Assembly (NCBI GenBank): GCA_017546245.1
Contig: JAFYXI010000021.1
Coordinates: 1-64,000, forward strand
DNA: 64,000 nucleotides
Direction of reading: 5' to 3'
Source: Clostridia bacterium
Lineage (GTDB): Bacteria; Bacillota; Clostridia; UBA1381; UBA9506
The notes below the pieces were generated by a model. That model had not been told where the DNA came from, made no database searches, and saw only the letters and a list, made by a program, of their open reading frames with translations. A program made the translations under genes and the position numbers. Below, in pieces: positions 34,582-43,168 of the stretch (within the stretch, counting starts at the first letter, position 1; every line of letters starts with the position of its first letter).

Positions 34582-34615
34582 AATCTGCTCTAAATCAAGT
34601 TATTAAGAGCAGATT
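34582..34615 (-). terminator. Terminator of the polysaccharide operon/VanZ gene
   Basis: Stem AATCTGCTCT/AGAGCAGATT with a 14-base loop. On the minus strand it is followed by TTTTTTG. It lies 27 bp after the end of the VanZ-like gene. Confidence 0.85.
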
Positions 34616-34641
34616 GTTTATTTAGTCGCTAAATTAAATTT

Positions 34642-35106
34642 TTATGTTTTATATTTTTTGCGAAGCAACAATGCAAATATAAATACCAAAAACAGTCCTG
34701 CTGTTGCACCGCCAAAGTCAATTAAAATGTCTTCGACCTGACTGCCCCTGTCGTTAAACGTCTGTATATACTCATCCGCAACAGCTACAGCCAGCGCAAA
34801 CAGTAAAGGCGCAAAAATATCTGTTTTGTTAAAGCATTTTTTAATACTGTCAAAAAGCAATGCTAAAAAAATGCCTAAAATACCAAACTCTATGCAATGT
34901 GCCGTTTTACGTATTTTATGATTTAACTCTTTAGGGGGAATTTTATCTTTCGGGTCAATAATAGGTTTAATTTGTTCGGTAATTTTTGTGCTTGTATCAT
35001 TTGATTTTTTTTGACTTTTTAAAGAATTACTAAAAATATATGCCACCATTAAAACAACACACAAAGCAAAAATTATTATTCGGCTATATTTTTTCAGTTC
35101 GTTCAA
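34642..35106 (-). CDS. VanZ-like membrane protein
   Basis: A 154-residue protein with four hydrophobic segments. KTAHCIEFGILGIFLALLF (about 70-90) and DEYIQTFNDRGSQVEDILID (about 112-132) are the conserved VanZ signatures. The role of this family outside vancomycin/teicoplanin resistance clusters is unclear; it may affect cell-wall or polysaccharide handling. It is the last gene of the long leftward polysaccharide operon, 14 bp after the nucleotidyltransferase-like gene. Confidence 0.87.
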   Translation of the reverse strand: MNELKKYSRIIIFALCVVLMVAYIFSNSLKSQKKSNDTSTKITEQIKPIIDPKDKIPPKELNHKIRKTAHCIEFGILGIFLALLFDSIKKCFNKTDIFAPLLFALAVAVADEYIQTFNDRGSQVEDILIDFGGATAGLFLVFIFALLLRKKYKT

Positions 35107-35120
35107 CTCCTTATAAAATA

Positions 35121-36272
35121 TTACAAGCCCAGTCTGTTCAACAGCCCTTGTGCCGCAATTTGTGCTTCTTGCGACATATCGCTGTTGGCTTTTATTTCTT
35201 TTAAAGACCTTTTAAATCTGCTGCCCAAAACCACCTTAAACCAACGGTATACCTCAACAAACGGCAAAAGCCATTTATGCCTTTGCAATACAGGAAACTG
35301 AACTTTAATGACATCGTACGGCTGAAAAATCCGCCACAGCATATATCTTCCTTTTCCGCCTTTTTTCTGCTGATGTATCGCTACGATATTGGTCAGACTT
35401 CCGTATACACCGCCCGATAAAATAAAATCGCTTAACATATCAGAAAATGGATTTGACTCTTTCTCTGACAGCCATATTTCGCTTAATTTTTCTGCCTCTT
35501 TTGCAAATTTAAGCAAATCGCCATTTTTTAAAAGCTCTTCACGTTTTTTCGGTTCAAACTTAATTTTGTGATTTAATATCCACAAGTCTATAAACGAGCG
35601 CACTCCGCAACCGCCGTTTTCAAAGTGCTTTGCCATATGTGCAACATGATAAAAATAAAACATTTCGTCAAATAACTCATATTCATATCCATCACTTTTT
35701 GATTTAGCATAGCTCCATATGTCGTCAAGCACCTGATTTGAATTGCCTGCCCTTTCTTTTTCGATTGTATGATAATGCAATTCAACATTTATGCCGCTTG
35801 CTGAAAACATTGATACATCGTGAGAACCCCGTACATAAAATTTATATCCGTTTTCTTCTAATTTATGTCTTGCTTTTTCTAAATCTTCGCTTTTTACCAA
35901 AACATCAACATCACAGCAGGTCCTCTGCCACGGCTCAGGATAATAATTTCGCATTACCGAGCCTTTAAGATGTATGTAGGGTATTTGGCTTTCTTCAAAT
36001 ATTTCAGAAATTTTCTTTTGCTCATAGCTTTGCCTTTGCTGCTGAACAACAGATGCAAACAAAACACCCCTGCAGCTTTCTGCCAGCTCTTTATCAGATA
36101 TTAAATTGTATTTAAGTAAAGTATCTAAAACCAGTGGTGCTAAAGAGTGCTGACCTGCTAATTCAAGCACTCCGTTTAAGACCTCGTCGCTTAATTGCTC
36201 ATCAAGGTCGATGCTATCGCCACTAATTGCAGTACGCACCAATGCTAATAATACATTTTCAACCTGTTTCAT
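35121..36272 (-). CDS. Nucleotidyltransferase-fold protein (NTP_transf_5 type)
   Basis: A 383-residue soluble protein. The active-site region LKGSVMRNYYPEPWQRTCCD (about 98-118, with DVDVLVKSEDLEKA after it) matches the uncharacterised nucleotidyltransferases found in polysaccharide clusters, with the Asp pair that would bind metal. The C-terminal 150 residues are helical. The substrate is unknown; these proteins often accompany sugar-nucleotide or capsule genes. It lies 46 bp after UDP-glucose dehydrogenase. Confidence 0.8.
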   Translation of the reverse strand: MKQVENVLLALVRTAISGDSIDLDEQLSDEVLNGVLELAGQHSLAPLVLDTLLKYNLISDKELAESCRGVLFASVVQQQRQSYEQKKISEIFEESQIPYIHLKGSVMRNYYPEPWQRTCCDVDVLVKSEDLEKARHKLEENGYKFYVRGSHDVSMFSASGINVELHYHTIEKERAGNSNQVLDDIWSYAKSKSDGYEYELFDEMFYFYHVAHMAKHFENGGCGVRSFIDLWILNHKIKFEPKKREELLKNGDLLKFAKEAEKLSEIWLSEKESNPFSDMLSDFILSGGVYGSLTNIVAIHQQKKGGKGRYMLWRIFQPYDVIKVQFPVLQRHKWLLPFVEVYRWFKVVLGSRFKRSLKEIKANSDMSQEAQIAAQGLLNRLGL

Positions 36273-36318
36273 TTTTACTCCTTTTTTTAATCTGAAAATA
36301 GAGCTGACAATTATATTA

Positions 36319-37503
36319 TCAATCTCTAAAATATAAATCTCTTGTATAAACCTTATCTAAAACATCTTTAATTTCATCGTTATATCTGTTCGCCAAAATA
36401 ATGTCCGCTTTTTCTTTAAACTCGTTTATATCCCTAATTACACGGCTGTTAAAAAACGTATCATCACGCATAGTTGGCTCGTATATAACAACCTCTATGC
36501 CCTTTGCCTTTATGCGTTTCATAACTCCCTGAATAGATGACTGTCGGAAATTATCTGACCCTGCCTTCATCGTTAAGCGATACACACCGACAATTTTCGG
36601 ATTTTTAGCTATAATGCAATCCGCAATAAAATCCTTTCTTGTGCCGTTTGCCGCAACGATTGCAGAAATTATATTCTGCGGAACATCGTTATAATTTGCA
36701 AGCAGCTGCTTGGTATCCTTTGGCAGACAATAACCGCCGTAACCAAAAGACGGATTATTATAATGCGTTCCTATTCTGGGGTCTAAGCCGACACCCTCGA
36801 TAATTGATTTTGTGTCTAACCCGCGTACAGACGCGTACGTGTCAAGCTCGTTAAAGAACGAAACACGAAGTGCCAGATAGGTATTTGCAAACAGTTTTAC
36901 CGCCTCTGCCTCGGTAGGATTCATAAAACGAACATCAATATTCTCTTTTAATGCTCCCTGTTTTAAAAGCTCTGAAAAGGTTTGCGCCGCCTTTTCTAAG
37001 CGTTTGTTACCCACAGGCACACCAACTATAATACGAGAGGGATAAAGGTTATCATAAAGTGCACGACCCTCTCTTAAAAACTCGGGACTGAACAAAATAT
37101 TATCACAGCAGAATTTTTCTCTTGCCTGCTCGGTAAATCCAACGGGCACCGTTGATTTTATAACGATAACCGCATCGGGATTAACCTCTATTACCTGCTC
37201 GATAACACTCTCAACCGAAGAGGTGTCAAAATAGTTTTTCTTTTCATCATAATTAGTAGGTGTTGCAATTATGACAAAGTCTGCATCTTTATATGCCTCA
37301 TTTGTGTCTGATGTGGCAACTAAATCAAGATTTTCTTTAGCTAAGTATTTTTCTATTTCGCTATCTGCGATAGGTGATTTTTTATTATTTATTAAATCAA
37401 TCTTTTTTTCTACAATATCTACCGCACGAACACAGTTGTGCTGAGCCAGCAAAACTGCCATCGAAAGACCCACGTATCCTGTTCCTGCTACTGCTATTTT
37501 CAT
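36319..37503 (-). CDS. ugd: UDP-glucose 6-dehydrogenase
   Basis: A 394-residue enzyme that oxidises UDP-glucose to UDP-glucuronate with two NAD. It has an N-terminal Rossmann fold ([11 protein letters not shown] at residues 6-16), [10 protein letters not shown] (about 140), and catalytic Cys in [15 protein letters not shown] (about 255-270), followed by the UDP-binding C-domain. This layout fits Ugd better than the longer UDP-ManNAc dehydrogenases. The next gene upstream is UDP-glucuronate 4-epimerase, so together they make UDP-galacturonate for the surface polysaccharide. Confidence 0.92.
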   Translation of the reverse strand: MKIAVAGTGYVGLSMAVLLAQHNCVRAVDIVEKKIDLINNKKSPIADSEIEKYLAKENLDLVATSDTNEAYKDADFVIIATPTNYDEKKNYFDTSSVESVIEQVIEVNPDAVIVIKSTVPVGFTEQAREKFCCDNILFSPEFLREGRALYDNLYPSRIIVGVPVGNKRLEKAAQTFSELLKQGALKENIDVRFMNPTEAEAVKLFANTYLALRVSFFNELDTYASVRGLDTKSIIEGVGLDPRIGTHYNNPSFGYGGYCLPKDTKQLLANYNDVPQNIISAIVAANGTRKDFIADCIIAKNPKIVGVYRLTMKAGSDNFRQSSIQGVMKRIKAKGIEVVIYEPTMRDDTFFNSRVIRDINEFKEKADIILANRYNDEIKDVLDKVYTRDLYFRD

Positions 37504-37613
37504 ATTAAATTCTCCTTTATTTTTAGTACTTTATTTATCGGCACCTTGCGATAACATAAAGCAATGAAAATAACAATTCCAGTCCCTATGGTGGCTCCTA
37601 TGGCAACTGAGAA
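37500..37613 (-). pseudogene. Possible remnant of a membrane protein C-terminus
   Basis: The 125-bp gap between the epimerase and dehydrogenase genes holds an open frame of about 38 codons with no start codon. It reads like a final membrane helix and basic tail (VAIGATIGTGIVIFIALCYR, then KVPINKVLK), and its stop overlaps the dehydrogenase ATG as ATGA. The pattern suggests that a deletion left the end of a membrane gene (acyltransferase- or flippase-like). Confidence 0.4.
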
Positions 37614-37629
37614 TCATTTTATTTATATA

Positions 37630-38706
37630 TTATTTTTCCGTTAAATAGAATTCTTTATACCATTTTGCAAATCTTCTTAAGCCTTCTCTTAATGAGGTTG
37701 ACGGTTTAAAGCCAAAATCGCGTTCTAAGGCTGATGTATCTGCATAAGTTACGGGCACATCACCCGCCTGCATGGGCACTAACTTTTTATGCGCTTCAAA
37801 GTCATAGTCTTCAGGAAGAACTCCTGCTGAAATTAACTCCTGCTGAAGTATATCCACAAAATCCAAAAGGTTTTCGGGACTGCTGTTACCGATGTTATAC
37901 ACTCTGTACGGCGGAACGGGAAGACCGTCCTCACCCGTAGCCTTTTCAGGTGCACATTGCATAATGCGGCGCACACCCTCAACTATATCATCAACGTATG
38001 TAAAATCTCGCTTGCAGTTACCAAAATTAAATATTTCAATAGTATCACCTTTTAAAAGCTTGTTTGTAAAGCCAAAGTAAGCCATATCGGGTCTGCCGGC
38101 AGGTCCGTATACCGTAAAGAAACGAAGTCCGGTAGACGGAATGTTATAAAGCTTAGAATAGCTGTGTGCCATAAGCTCGTTTGACTTTTTGGTTGCCGCA
38201 TAAAGCGATACCGGATTATCTACCTTATCATCTGTTGAATAAGGAATCTTTTTATTAGAGCCGTAAACAGATGAGCTTGATGCATATACCAAGTGCTCGA
38301 CCGGATTGTTTCTGCACGCCTCTAAAATGTTGTAAAAGCCGACTAAATTTGATTCAATATACACACCGGGATTGGTTATTGAATATCTTACACCTGCCTG
38401 AGCTGCCAGATTTACAACAACAGCAGGCTTGTAGTCTGCAAAGATTTTATCAATTAGCTCTTTGTCTGCAATGTTGCCCTTTATGAATGTCCATTTGCAG
38501 TCACTTTTTTCTGCTAACTTTTCAATTTCGTTTAGACGATATTCTTTAATAGATACATCATAATAGTCATTCATATTATCAATACCGATAATATGTGCGC
38601 CTTTTAACGATTTTAAAAGCTCGTTAACTAAATTTGCACCTACAAAGCCGGCAGCACCGGTTACAAAAATTGTTTTATTATCTAAAAAAACGTTTTGATT
38701 TAACAT
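37630..38706 (-). CDS. UDP-glucuronate 4-epimerase (CapI type)
   Basis: A 358-residue short-chain dehydrogenase/epimerase. NAD-binding TGAAGFVGANLV (about 16-27), active-site Ser in YASSSSVYG and the YxxxK motif YAATKKSNELMAHSYS (about 168-183) are all present. Closest by pattern are CapI/GAE-type enzymes that convert UDP-glucuronate to UDP-galacturonate (RFFTVYGPAGRPDMA). It overlaps the nucleotidyltransferase gene by 7 bp. It supplies UDP-GalA with the adjacent Ugd. Confidence 0.9.
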   Translation of the reverse strand: MLNQNVFLDNKTIFVTGAAGFVGANLVNELLKSLKGAHIIGIDNMNDYYDVSIKEYRLNEIEKLAEKSDCKWTFIKGNIADKELIDKIFADYKPAVVVNLAAQAGVRYSITNPGVYIESNLVGFYNILEACRNNPVEHLVYASSSSVYGSNKKIPYSTDDKVDNPVSLYAATKKSNELMAHSYSKLYNIPSTGLRFFTVYGPAGRPDMAYFGFTNKLLKGDTIEIFNFGNCKRDFTYVDDIVEGVRRIMQCAPEKATGEDGLPVPPYRVYNIGNSSPENLLDFVDILQQELISAGVLPEDYDFEAHKKLVPMQAGDVPVTYADTSALERDFGFKPSTSLREGLRRFAKWYKEFYLTEK

Positions 38707-39437
38707 TTAATCCCCTCGTATTCTTTCTGGATTTTTTCATAGCTTTCAAGATTACCTATATCATATCGCTTACCGGGCATTTCCATTGCATAAACCTTGG
38801 TCTGCTCACACAGCCAAGCGATATAGCTGCCGGGAGCATCTACACCGCAGCCTGCCTCGATTCCTTTTGCAATTAAGCGGGCATCCTCTTTTGTGTAGTA
38901 ATAAAATGGAGGACAGCACCAGTTGGATTTTGGCTCAGCCGGCTTTTCTTCCATTGCGGTAATTAAGTCATTTTCGTCAATAGTTGCTACACCGCTTTTT
39001 GTAAGACGCTTTGCGTCTGCCTCGTAATAACGCATAATGCAGGAGGCATTCTTTTCTTTTGCGTATTTCATAAACTTAGTCAGGCTAAAGTCTAAAAGAT
39101 TATCGCCTGCCAAAACTAGCATATCGTCATCTATTGACAGTTCATCAATTGCAAACTGAATATCGCGTACCGCACCAAGACGGGTTTCGTTACTGCTTGT
39201 GCCGTCATCGACAACAGTAATGGGATAACTAGACTCGTCTGCCCATTTTTTAAAATGGTCAACAAATTTGTGGTTTGATATTACAATATATTCATCCACC
39301 AAGCCTAAGGAATCAATATCCTCAATCAGATGGTCTAGGATTGATTTTCCGTTAACCGTAAGCAACGGTTTTGGAAAATTTTCTGTTAATGGATATAATC
39401 TTGTGGCATAGCCTGCCGCTAAAAACAAACACTTCAT
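38700..39437 (-). CDS. Sugar-1-phosphate nucleotidyltransferase
   Basis: About 245 residues starting MKCLFLAAGYATRLYPLT, the nucleotide-binding signature of RmlA/GlmU-like pyrophosphorylases, with ENFPKPLL next and VLAGDNLLDF (metal Asp, about 112). The longer frame to 39464 is rejected because ATG 39437 overlaps the kinase stop as ATGA, showing coupling. Paired with the sugar kinase directly upstream it would turn sugar-1-phosphate into a UDP- or dTDP-sugar. UDP-GalA is a candidate product, by inference. Confidence 0.85.
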   Translation of the reverse strand: MKCLFLAAGYATRLYPLTENFPKPLLTVNGKSILDHLIEDIDSLGLVDEYIVISNHKFVDHFKKWADESSYPITVVDDGTSSNETRLGAVRDIQFAIDELSIDDDMLVLAGDNLLDFSLTKFMKYAKEKNASCIMRYYEADAKRLTKSGVATIDENDLITAMEEKPAEPKSNWCCPPFYYYTKEDARLIAKGIEAGCGVDAPGSYIAWLCEQTKVYAMEMPGKRYDIGNLESYEKIQKEYEGIKC

Positions 39438-40606
39438 AAGCTCACTCCGTTCGCACTTGCACATATGTGTGCCGAGTATTTTCCTTCAAGATTCGGGAAT
39501 TGTTTTAAATATTCTTCTCCGATTTTAGTTATAATTGATTCTTCAAATTTCGGGTCAATTAATGCCATACAGCAGCCCTTAAAGCCTGCTCCCGAGAATC
39601 TGCCGCCGTAAATTCCGTCGGTTTTAGTCATAAGCTCGTACAGGGTTTTAAGCTCAGGAGAGCCGGTTTCCCATTTGGTAATAGACGATTCTCCGCTTTC
39701 AAACGACAGCCTTCCGTAGGTATCAATATCGCCGTTTCTCCAAGCCTCTGCGGCTTTTTCTACGCGTTCATACTCTGAATACCAATGCTCTGCACGCTTG
39801 CGCCAGTTATCGGGCAGCTTGTCCTTATGCTTTAAAAATACATCATACGGAACATCTCTTAAAAATGTTTCGCTGAATTTTCCGTATTGCATACCCTCGT
39901 AAGCCATCAATGCATAAGCCGCGCTTTTACACTCATCAACTCGCATATTAAATGCCGAGCCGGCTAATGTGCGCTCTACACCCGAGAAGAAAATTGCGAT
40001 TTTATATGGTTTCATACCCGGATGTGTAGGAATAAGCTCGTATGTATCGTCTTTAGTATCTAAATACAAAAGATGGTCTTTTTTAGAATATACCTCACAG
40101 CTCTGGTCAAGCTTTCCGCAGGCAACACCAACGTAGTTATTTTCTGCGTCCTGCGCCGTAAGTATCATTTCCTGCTCGGTTAAATGAATGTCGTTAACTC
40201 TGCAAAGAGCCGATAAAAAGGCAATAATTACTGCTGCTGAAGAAGATAATCCACCGATTGGGAGTGTTCCTTCGACAACGCCGCAAAGACCTACTTTTAA
40301 TGTACGTCTTTTAGAAAGCGCCCAGGTTGCACCGCGCAAATAATCTGCCCAGTCACCCGTTGGTTTTGCATCAATCTGATGGATGTGCCATTGCGCACGT
40401 TTGTCAAACTGAATAGACGAAAGCTCGATAACTCCGTTCTGCTTTGGACGATAGGCTATCTGAACACCCTTGTCAATTGCTAAGCCCGTTATTTTGCCAA
40501 AGTTGTGGTCTGAATGTGCACCAACAGGACATATTCTGTATGGACAAAATGCCAATCCCTCAGGGTCTTTTTTATATATCTCGACAAACTTCTCTGTGCT
40601 GTTCAT
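39434..40606 (-). CDS. GHMP kinase resembling plant galacturonokinase
   Basis: A 390-residue galactokinase-family enzyme. Instead of the galactokinase GRxNLIGEHxDY signature it has PYRICPVGAHSDHN (about 20-33). The ATP-binding GHMP loop is PIGGLSSSAA (about 115), and the C-terminal motif is GGRFSGAGFKGCC (about 340). From memory, plant galacturonokinase has PYRICPLGAHIDHQ and GARFSGAGFRGCC at these places, a much closer match than galactokinase. It would make galacturonate-1-phosphate (or another sugar-1-phosphate) for the coupled nucleotidyltransferase. AAAGGAGG precedes ATG 40606. Confidence 0.8.
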   Translation of the reverse strand: MNSTEKFVEIYKKDPEGLAFCPYRICPVGAHSDHNFGKITGLAIDKGVQIAYRPKQNGVIELSSIQFDKRAQWHIHQIDAKPTGDWADYLRGATWALSKRRTLKVGLCGVVEGTLPIGGLSSSAAVIIAFLSALCRVNDIHLTEQEMILTAQDAENNYVGVACGKLDQSCEVYSKKDHLLYLDTKDDTYELIPTHPGMKPYKIAIFFSGVERTLAGSAFNMRVDECKSAAYALMAYEGMQYGKFSETFLRDVPYDVFLKHKDKLPDNWRKRAEHWYSEYERVEKAAEAWRNGDIDTYGRLSFESGESSITKWETGSPELKTLYELMTKTDGIYGGRFSGAGFKGCCMALIDPKFEESIITKIGEEYLKQFPNLEGKYSAHICASANGVSL

Positions 40607-40607
40607 T

Positions 40608-41633
40608 TTATGCCTCCTTTATGCTTTTGTTTAAATTCTGATTTTTAAATTTTATTTTAAGCTTAGATTGCAGAACAGATATTAATAAAGCTGATATTGC
40701 TGTTATGATAAATCCTTTTATACCATATGCATGTTGTTTTCCATTCAAAAGATATAACACAAAAAAGATCCACATATGCCAAAAATATATATCTGTACTG
40801 ATTTTCCTTAATTTTGATGGTATATCTGTTTTTATATTTATGTTTAAATTTTTTAATAAAACAAAGCAACATATTCGACTTATTACTGCAAAAATCCATA
40901 ATTTTGTAATAACTCCCATAATAAAGGATACTAATGCTATAACCCCCGGTATCCATTGCTTTTCTTTATGAGAATTTCTTGATATGAGCATACCCATACT
41001 TAAGTAAAAAAATCCGGAAAGCACTCGACCTTCGCCAACAACCAGCGTTGTTATTTTTTGTATATTCATTACAGCAGCACTACTGCTTATAGAAATATCT
41101 TCAAACATTTGGGATATTAAAATAACTACAATAGATACAACAAACCACACAACATCTTTAACCCTATTTCGAAACAGCAATATTGCCAATAAACCATAAA
41201 TGGTAGATAACAGATACCACAACTGATAAGAGTAAAATTGCTCTCCTATAAAAACAAATTTTCTTATATATGTGAATACTGCACCAAACAAGCTTGCATC
41301 TTGCCAATAAAAATTCAGCACTGCAATTGGCAAATATATAATTGTCCATATAATATACAATCGCACAGTTTTAATAATATATTTTAAAATTGCATTGCTT
41401 TGCTCTTTTGTATTCTGCTGGGTTTTACATTTTTCCTCAAGCAAGAAACCACTAATGAGGAAAAACAGAGGAACAGCTAAACGAACAATCGCTTCACATA
41501 AATCTGCCTTTAAGCCACTTATACCTTCAAACGGACGTGTATGTATTGCGACAACAAATATTGCCATAAAAATTTTTGCAATATCAAACTGCGGATATGA
41601 TTTAATCTTGATTCTGTTATCATACACTGGCAT
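40608..41633 (-). CDS. Membrane acyltransferase (acyltransferase-3 family)
   Basis: A 341-residue protein with about ten membrane helices. It starts with FDIAKIFMAIFVVAIHTRPF (about 16-36), where the conserved His of acyltransferase-3 (OafA/WecH-like) proteins lies, and has RLAVPLFFLISGFLL (about 71-85). It transfers acetyl or succinyl groups to surface polysaccharide at the membrane. Start ATG 41633 has AAAGGAG. It sits between the soluble acetyltransferase and the sugar kinase genes. Confidence 0.88.
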   Translation of the reverse strand: MPVYDNRIKIKSYPQFDIAKIFMAIFVVAIHTRPFEGISGLKADLCEAIVRLAVPLFFLISGFLLEEKCKTQQNTKEQSNAILKYIIKTVRLYIIWTIIYLPIAVLNFYWQDASLFGAVFTYIRKFVFIGEQFYSYQLWYLLSTIYGLLAILLFRNRVKDVVWFVVSIVVILISQMFEDISISSSAAVMNIQKITTLVVGEGRVLSGFFYLSMGMLISRNSHKEKQWIPGVIALVSFIMGVITKLWIFAVISRICCFVLLKNLNINIKTDIPSKLRKISTDIYFWHMWIFFVLYLLNGKQHAYGIKGFIITAISALLISVLQSKLKIKFKNQNLNKSIKEA

Positions 41634-41650
41634 AATACACTCCTTTTATT

Positions 41651-42244
41651 TTATTTATCTTCTTGCTTAGCCTTTTTATTCCATTCTTTTCTGCCGTTGT
41701 CGCTTACTTTTTTAGCAGGAACACCCGCAACAGCTATATTTTCTTCTAAAACATCCTTATTTACTACTGCATTTGCGCCTATTGCAACGTTATCCGCAAT
41801 AGTTACACCGCCTAAAATTACTGCGCCTACACCCACAACAACCCCGTTACCCAAACGCGGTGCGCTGTTAGTGGTTCCGCCTGCAACAAAAGAGGTATTC
41901 ATATGAATGGCACAATTTTCGCCTATAACAACCCCTGAATTCATTAAAATAGGTCCTAAATGCATAATTCTTAAGCCTTTTGCGCAACAATTAGGCGGAA
42001 TATGAAGCGCGTGTTTGTTTTGCAGCTTAAACAACCTTATTTTATAAAATGCTCCCAAAATGCGCTTATTAGTGTTTATGCAATATTCGGTTTTTCTAAG
42101 CAAATATTGATGTTTTCTTACTATTGCTATTTCGGTAATGGCAAGCATATTTACTAACTTGTTATTGCCGTATTTAGGTAATTCATAGTCGAGCCATTCT
42201 TTAAGTTGTTTTTTAGTTTTAATTCTTTTTTCAGGTTCGAGCAT
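41651..42244 (-). CDS. Left-handed beta-helix acetyltransferase, serine-O-acetyltransferase-like
   Basis: About 197 residues from ATG 42244, which has AAAGGAGG; the longer frame to 42316 overlaps the upstream gene and lacks a site. Residues about 95-185 are hexapeptide repeats (GNGVVVGVGAVILGGVTIAD, then NVAIGANAVVNKDV), and HLGPILMNSGVVIGENCAIH resembles CysE-type proteins in capsule clusters. It probably O-acetylates a sugar. It ends with a Lys-rich tail. Confidence 0.85.
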   Translation of the reverse strand: MLEPEKRIKTKKQLKEWLDYELPKYGNNKLVNMLAITEIAIVRKHQYLLRKTEYCINTNKRILGAFYKIRLFKLQNKHALHIPPNCCAKGLRIMHLGPILMNSGVVIGENCAIHMNTSFVAGGTTNSAPRLGNGVVVGVGAVILGGVTIADNVAIGANAVVNKDVLEENIAVAGVPAKKVSDNGRKEWNKKAKQEDK

Positions 42245-42257
42245 AAAAAACCTCCTT

Positions 42258-43151
42258 TTACTTTTTGGGTAATTCAATCCAGTCACCCAAGGTTTTGTTC
42301 CACTCCTCAGGCTCAATCGGCATCATGCCGCTGCAGGGGAAAAAGGTTATCTCTGAAAAATAGATTTTTCCGCAAATGGAATATAGGTCAATTCTTATAA
42401 ACGGGTTATCTACCTCTTTAGCCAATTTTTCCGCTATTTTAACCATTTCGTCAAACTTTTCGGGCAAAACCATTTTGCCGTCAATGGGTCTGAAATCTTT
42501 TCTGTGAAACGGCATTTCGTTACCTTCTAAATCATAAAACGATATCGCCGCTGTCGCATGGTCTTGCAAGCCTTGCGATACATAAAGCAGCTTAGGTTTG
42601 CCCCCAAAGCAGAAAAACTTATAGTCGGTAAGACCCTCTGCGGCATTTTCGTCTTCCATATATTTTTCGGCAATTATTCTGGGTTTAACATTTTTATATG
42701 GCCATTCGCGGCTCGACCAGTAATAATTGCGCTTAAAACAACGCTCGATTTTTTCTTTCGCCTTTTCAACATCGAACTCAGCCTTATTTGTGCAAACTGC
42801 AAGACCGCCCGAATCGTGTGTGCATTTTAAAACAAATTGGTCAGGAAGAGCATTAAAATCAATATCCTCAAATTTGTCCCAAATACCCAGTGTAGGAATT
42901 ATGTATTCTTCGCCCAGCTTTTCGGCTACATAATTTTTAACCTCATACTTATCAACCATATCAGAATATATTGGTTTTCGGTCATTAATTTTAAGCCATT
43001 GCAGTTTTTCGTTAAACGTCTCGGGATTTTTAAGATTTAATTTTTCACCTGTTCTTATTGGAAACCGCAATTTAAGATAAAGAGAATCGGGCATCCAGTT
43101 GCAAAATCCTTTGCTCATAAACGATAAAACAATTTTTTGCATTAGCGTCAT
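42258..43151 (-). CDS. TupA-like ATP-grasp protein
   Basis: A 297-residue protein of the TupA-like ATP-grasp family common in Gram-positive capsule clusters. Signs are LPDQFVLKCTHDSGG (ATP-grasp Lys and glycine loop, about 107-121), RIIAEKYMEDENA (about 158), YKFFCFGGKPKLLYV (about 176) and PFIRIDLYSICGKIYFSEIT (metal-binding region, about 250). It is thought to ligate an amino acid or similar group to a polysaccharide or teichuronic acid by amide formation with a carboxylate, which would suit a uronic-acid polymer. It is 17 bp after the flippase gene. Confidence 0.85.
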   Translation of the reverse strand: MTLMQKIVLSFMSKGFCNWMPDSLYLKLRFPIRTGEKLNLKNPETFNEKLQWLKINDRKPIYSDMVDKYEVKNYVAEKLGEEYIIPTLGIWDKFEDIDFNALPDQFVLKCTHDSGGLAVCTNKAEFDVEKAKEKIERCFKRNYYWSSREWPYKNVKPRIIAEKYMEDENAAEGLTDYKFFCFGGKPKLLYVSQGLQDHATAAISFYDLEGNEMPFHRKDFRPIDGKMVLPEKFDEMVKIAEKLAKEVDNPFIRIDLYSICGKIYFSEITFFPCSGMMPIEPEEWNKTLGDWIELPKK

Positions 43152-43168
43152 AATTTTTTCTCCTATCT

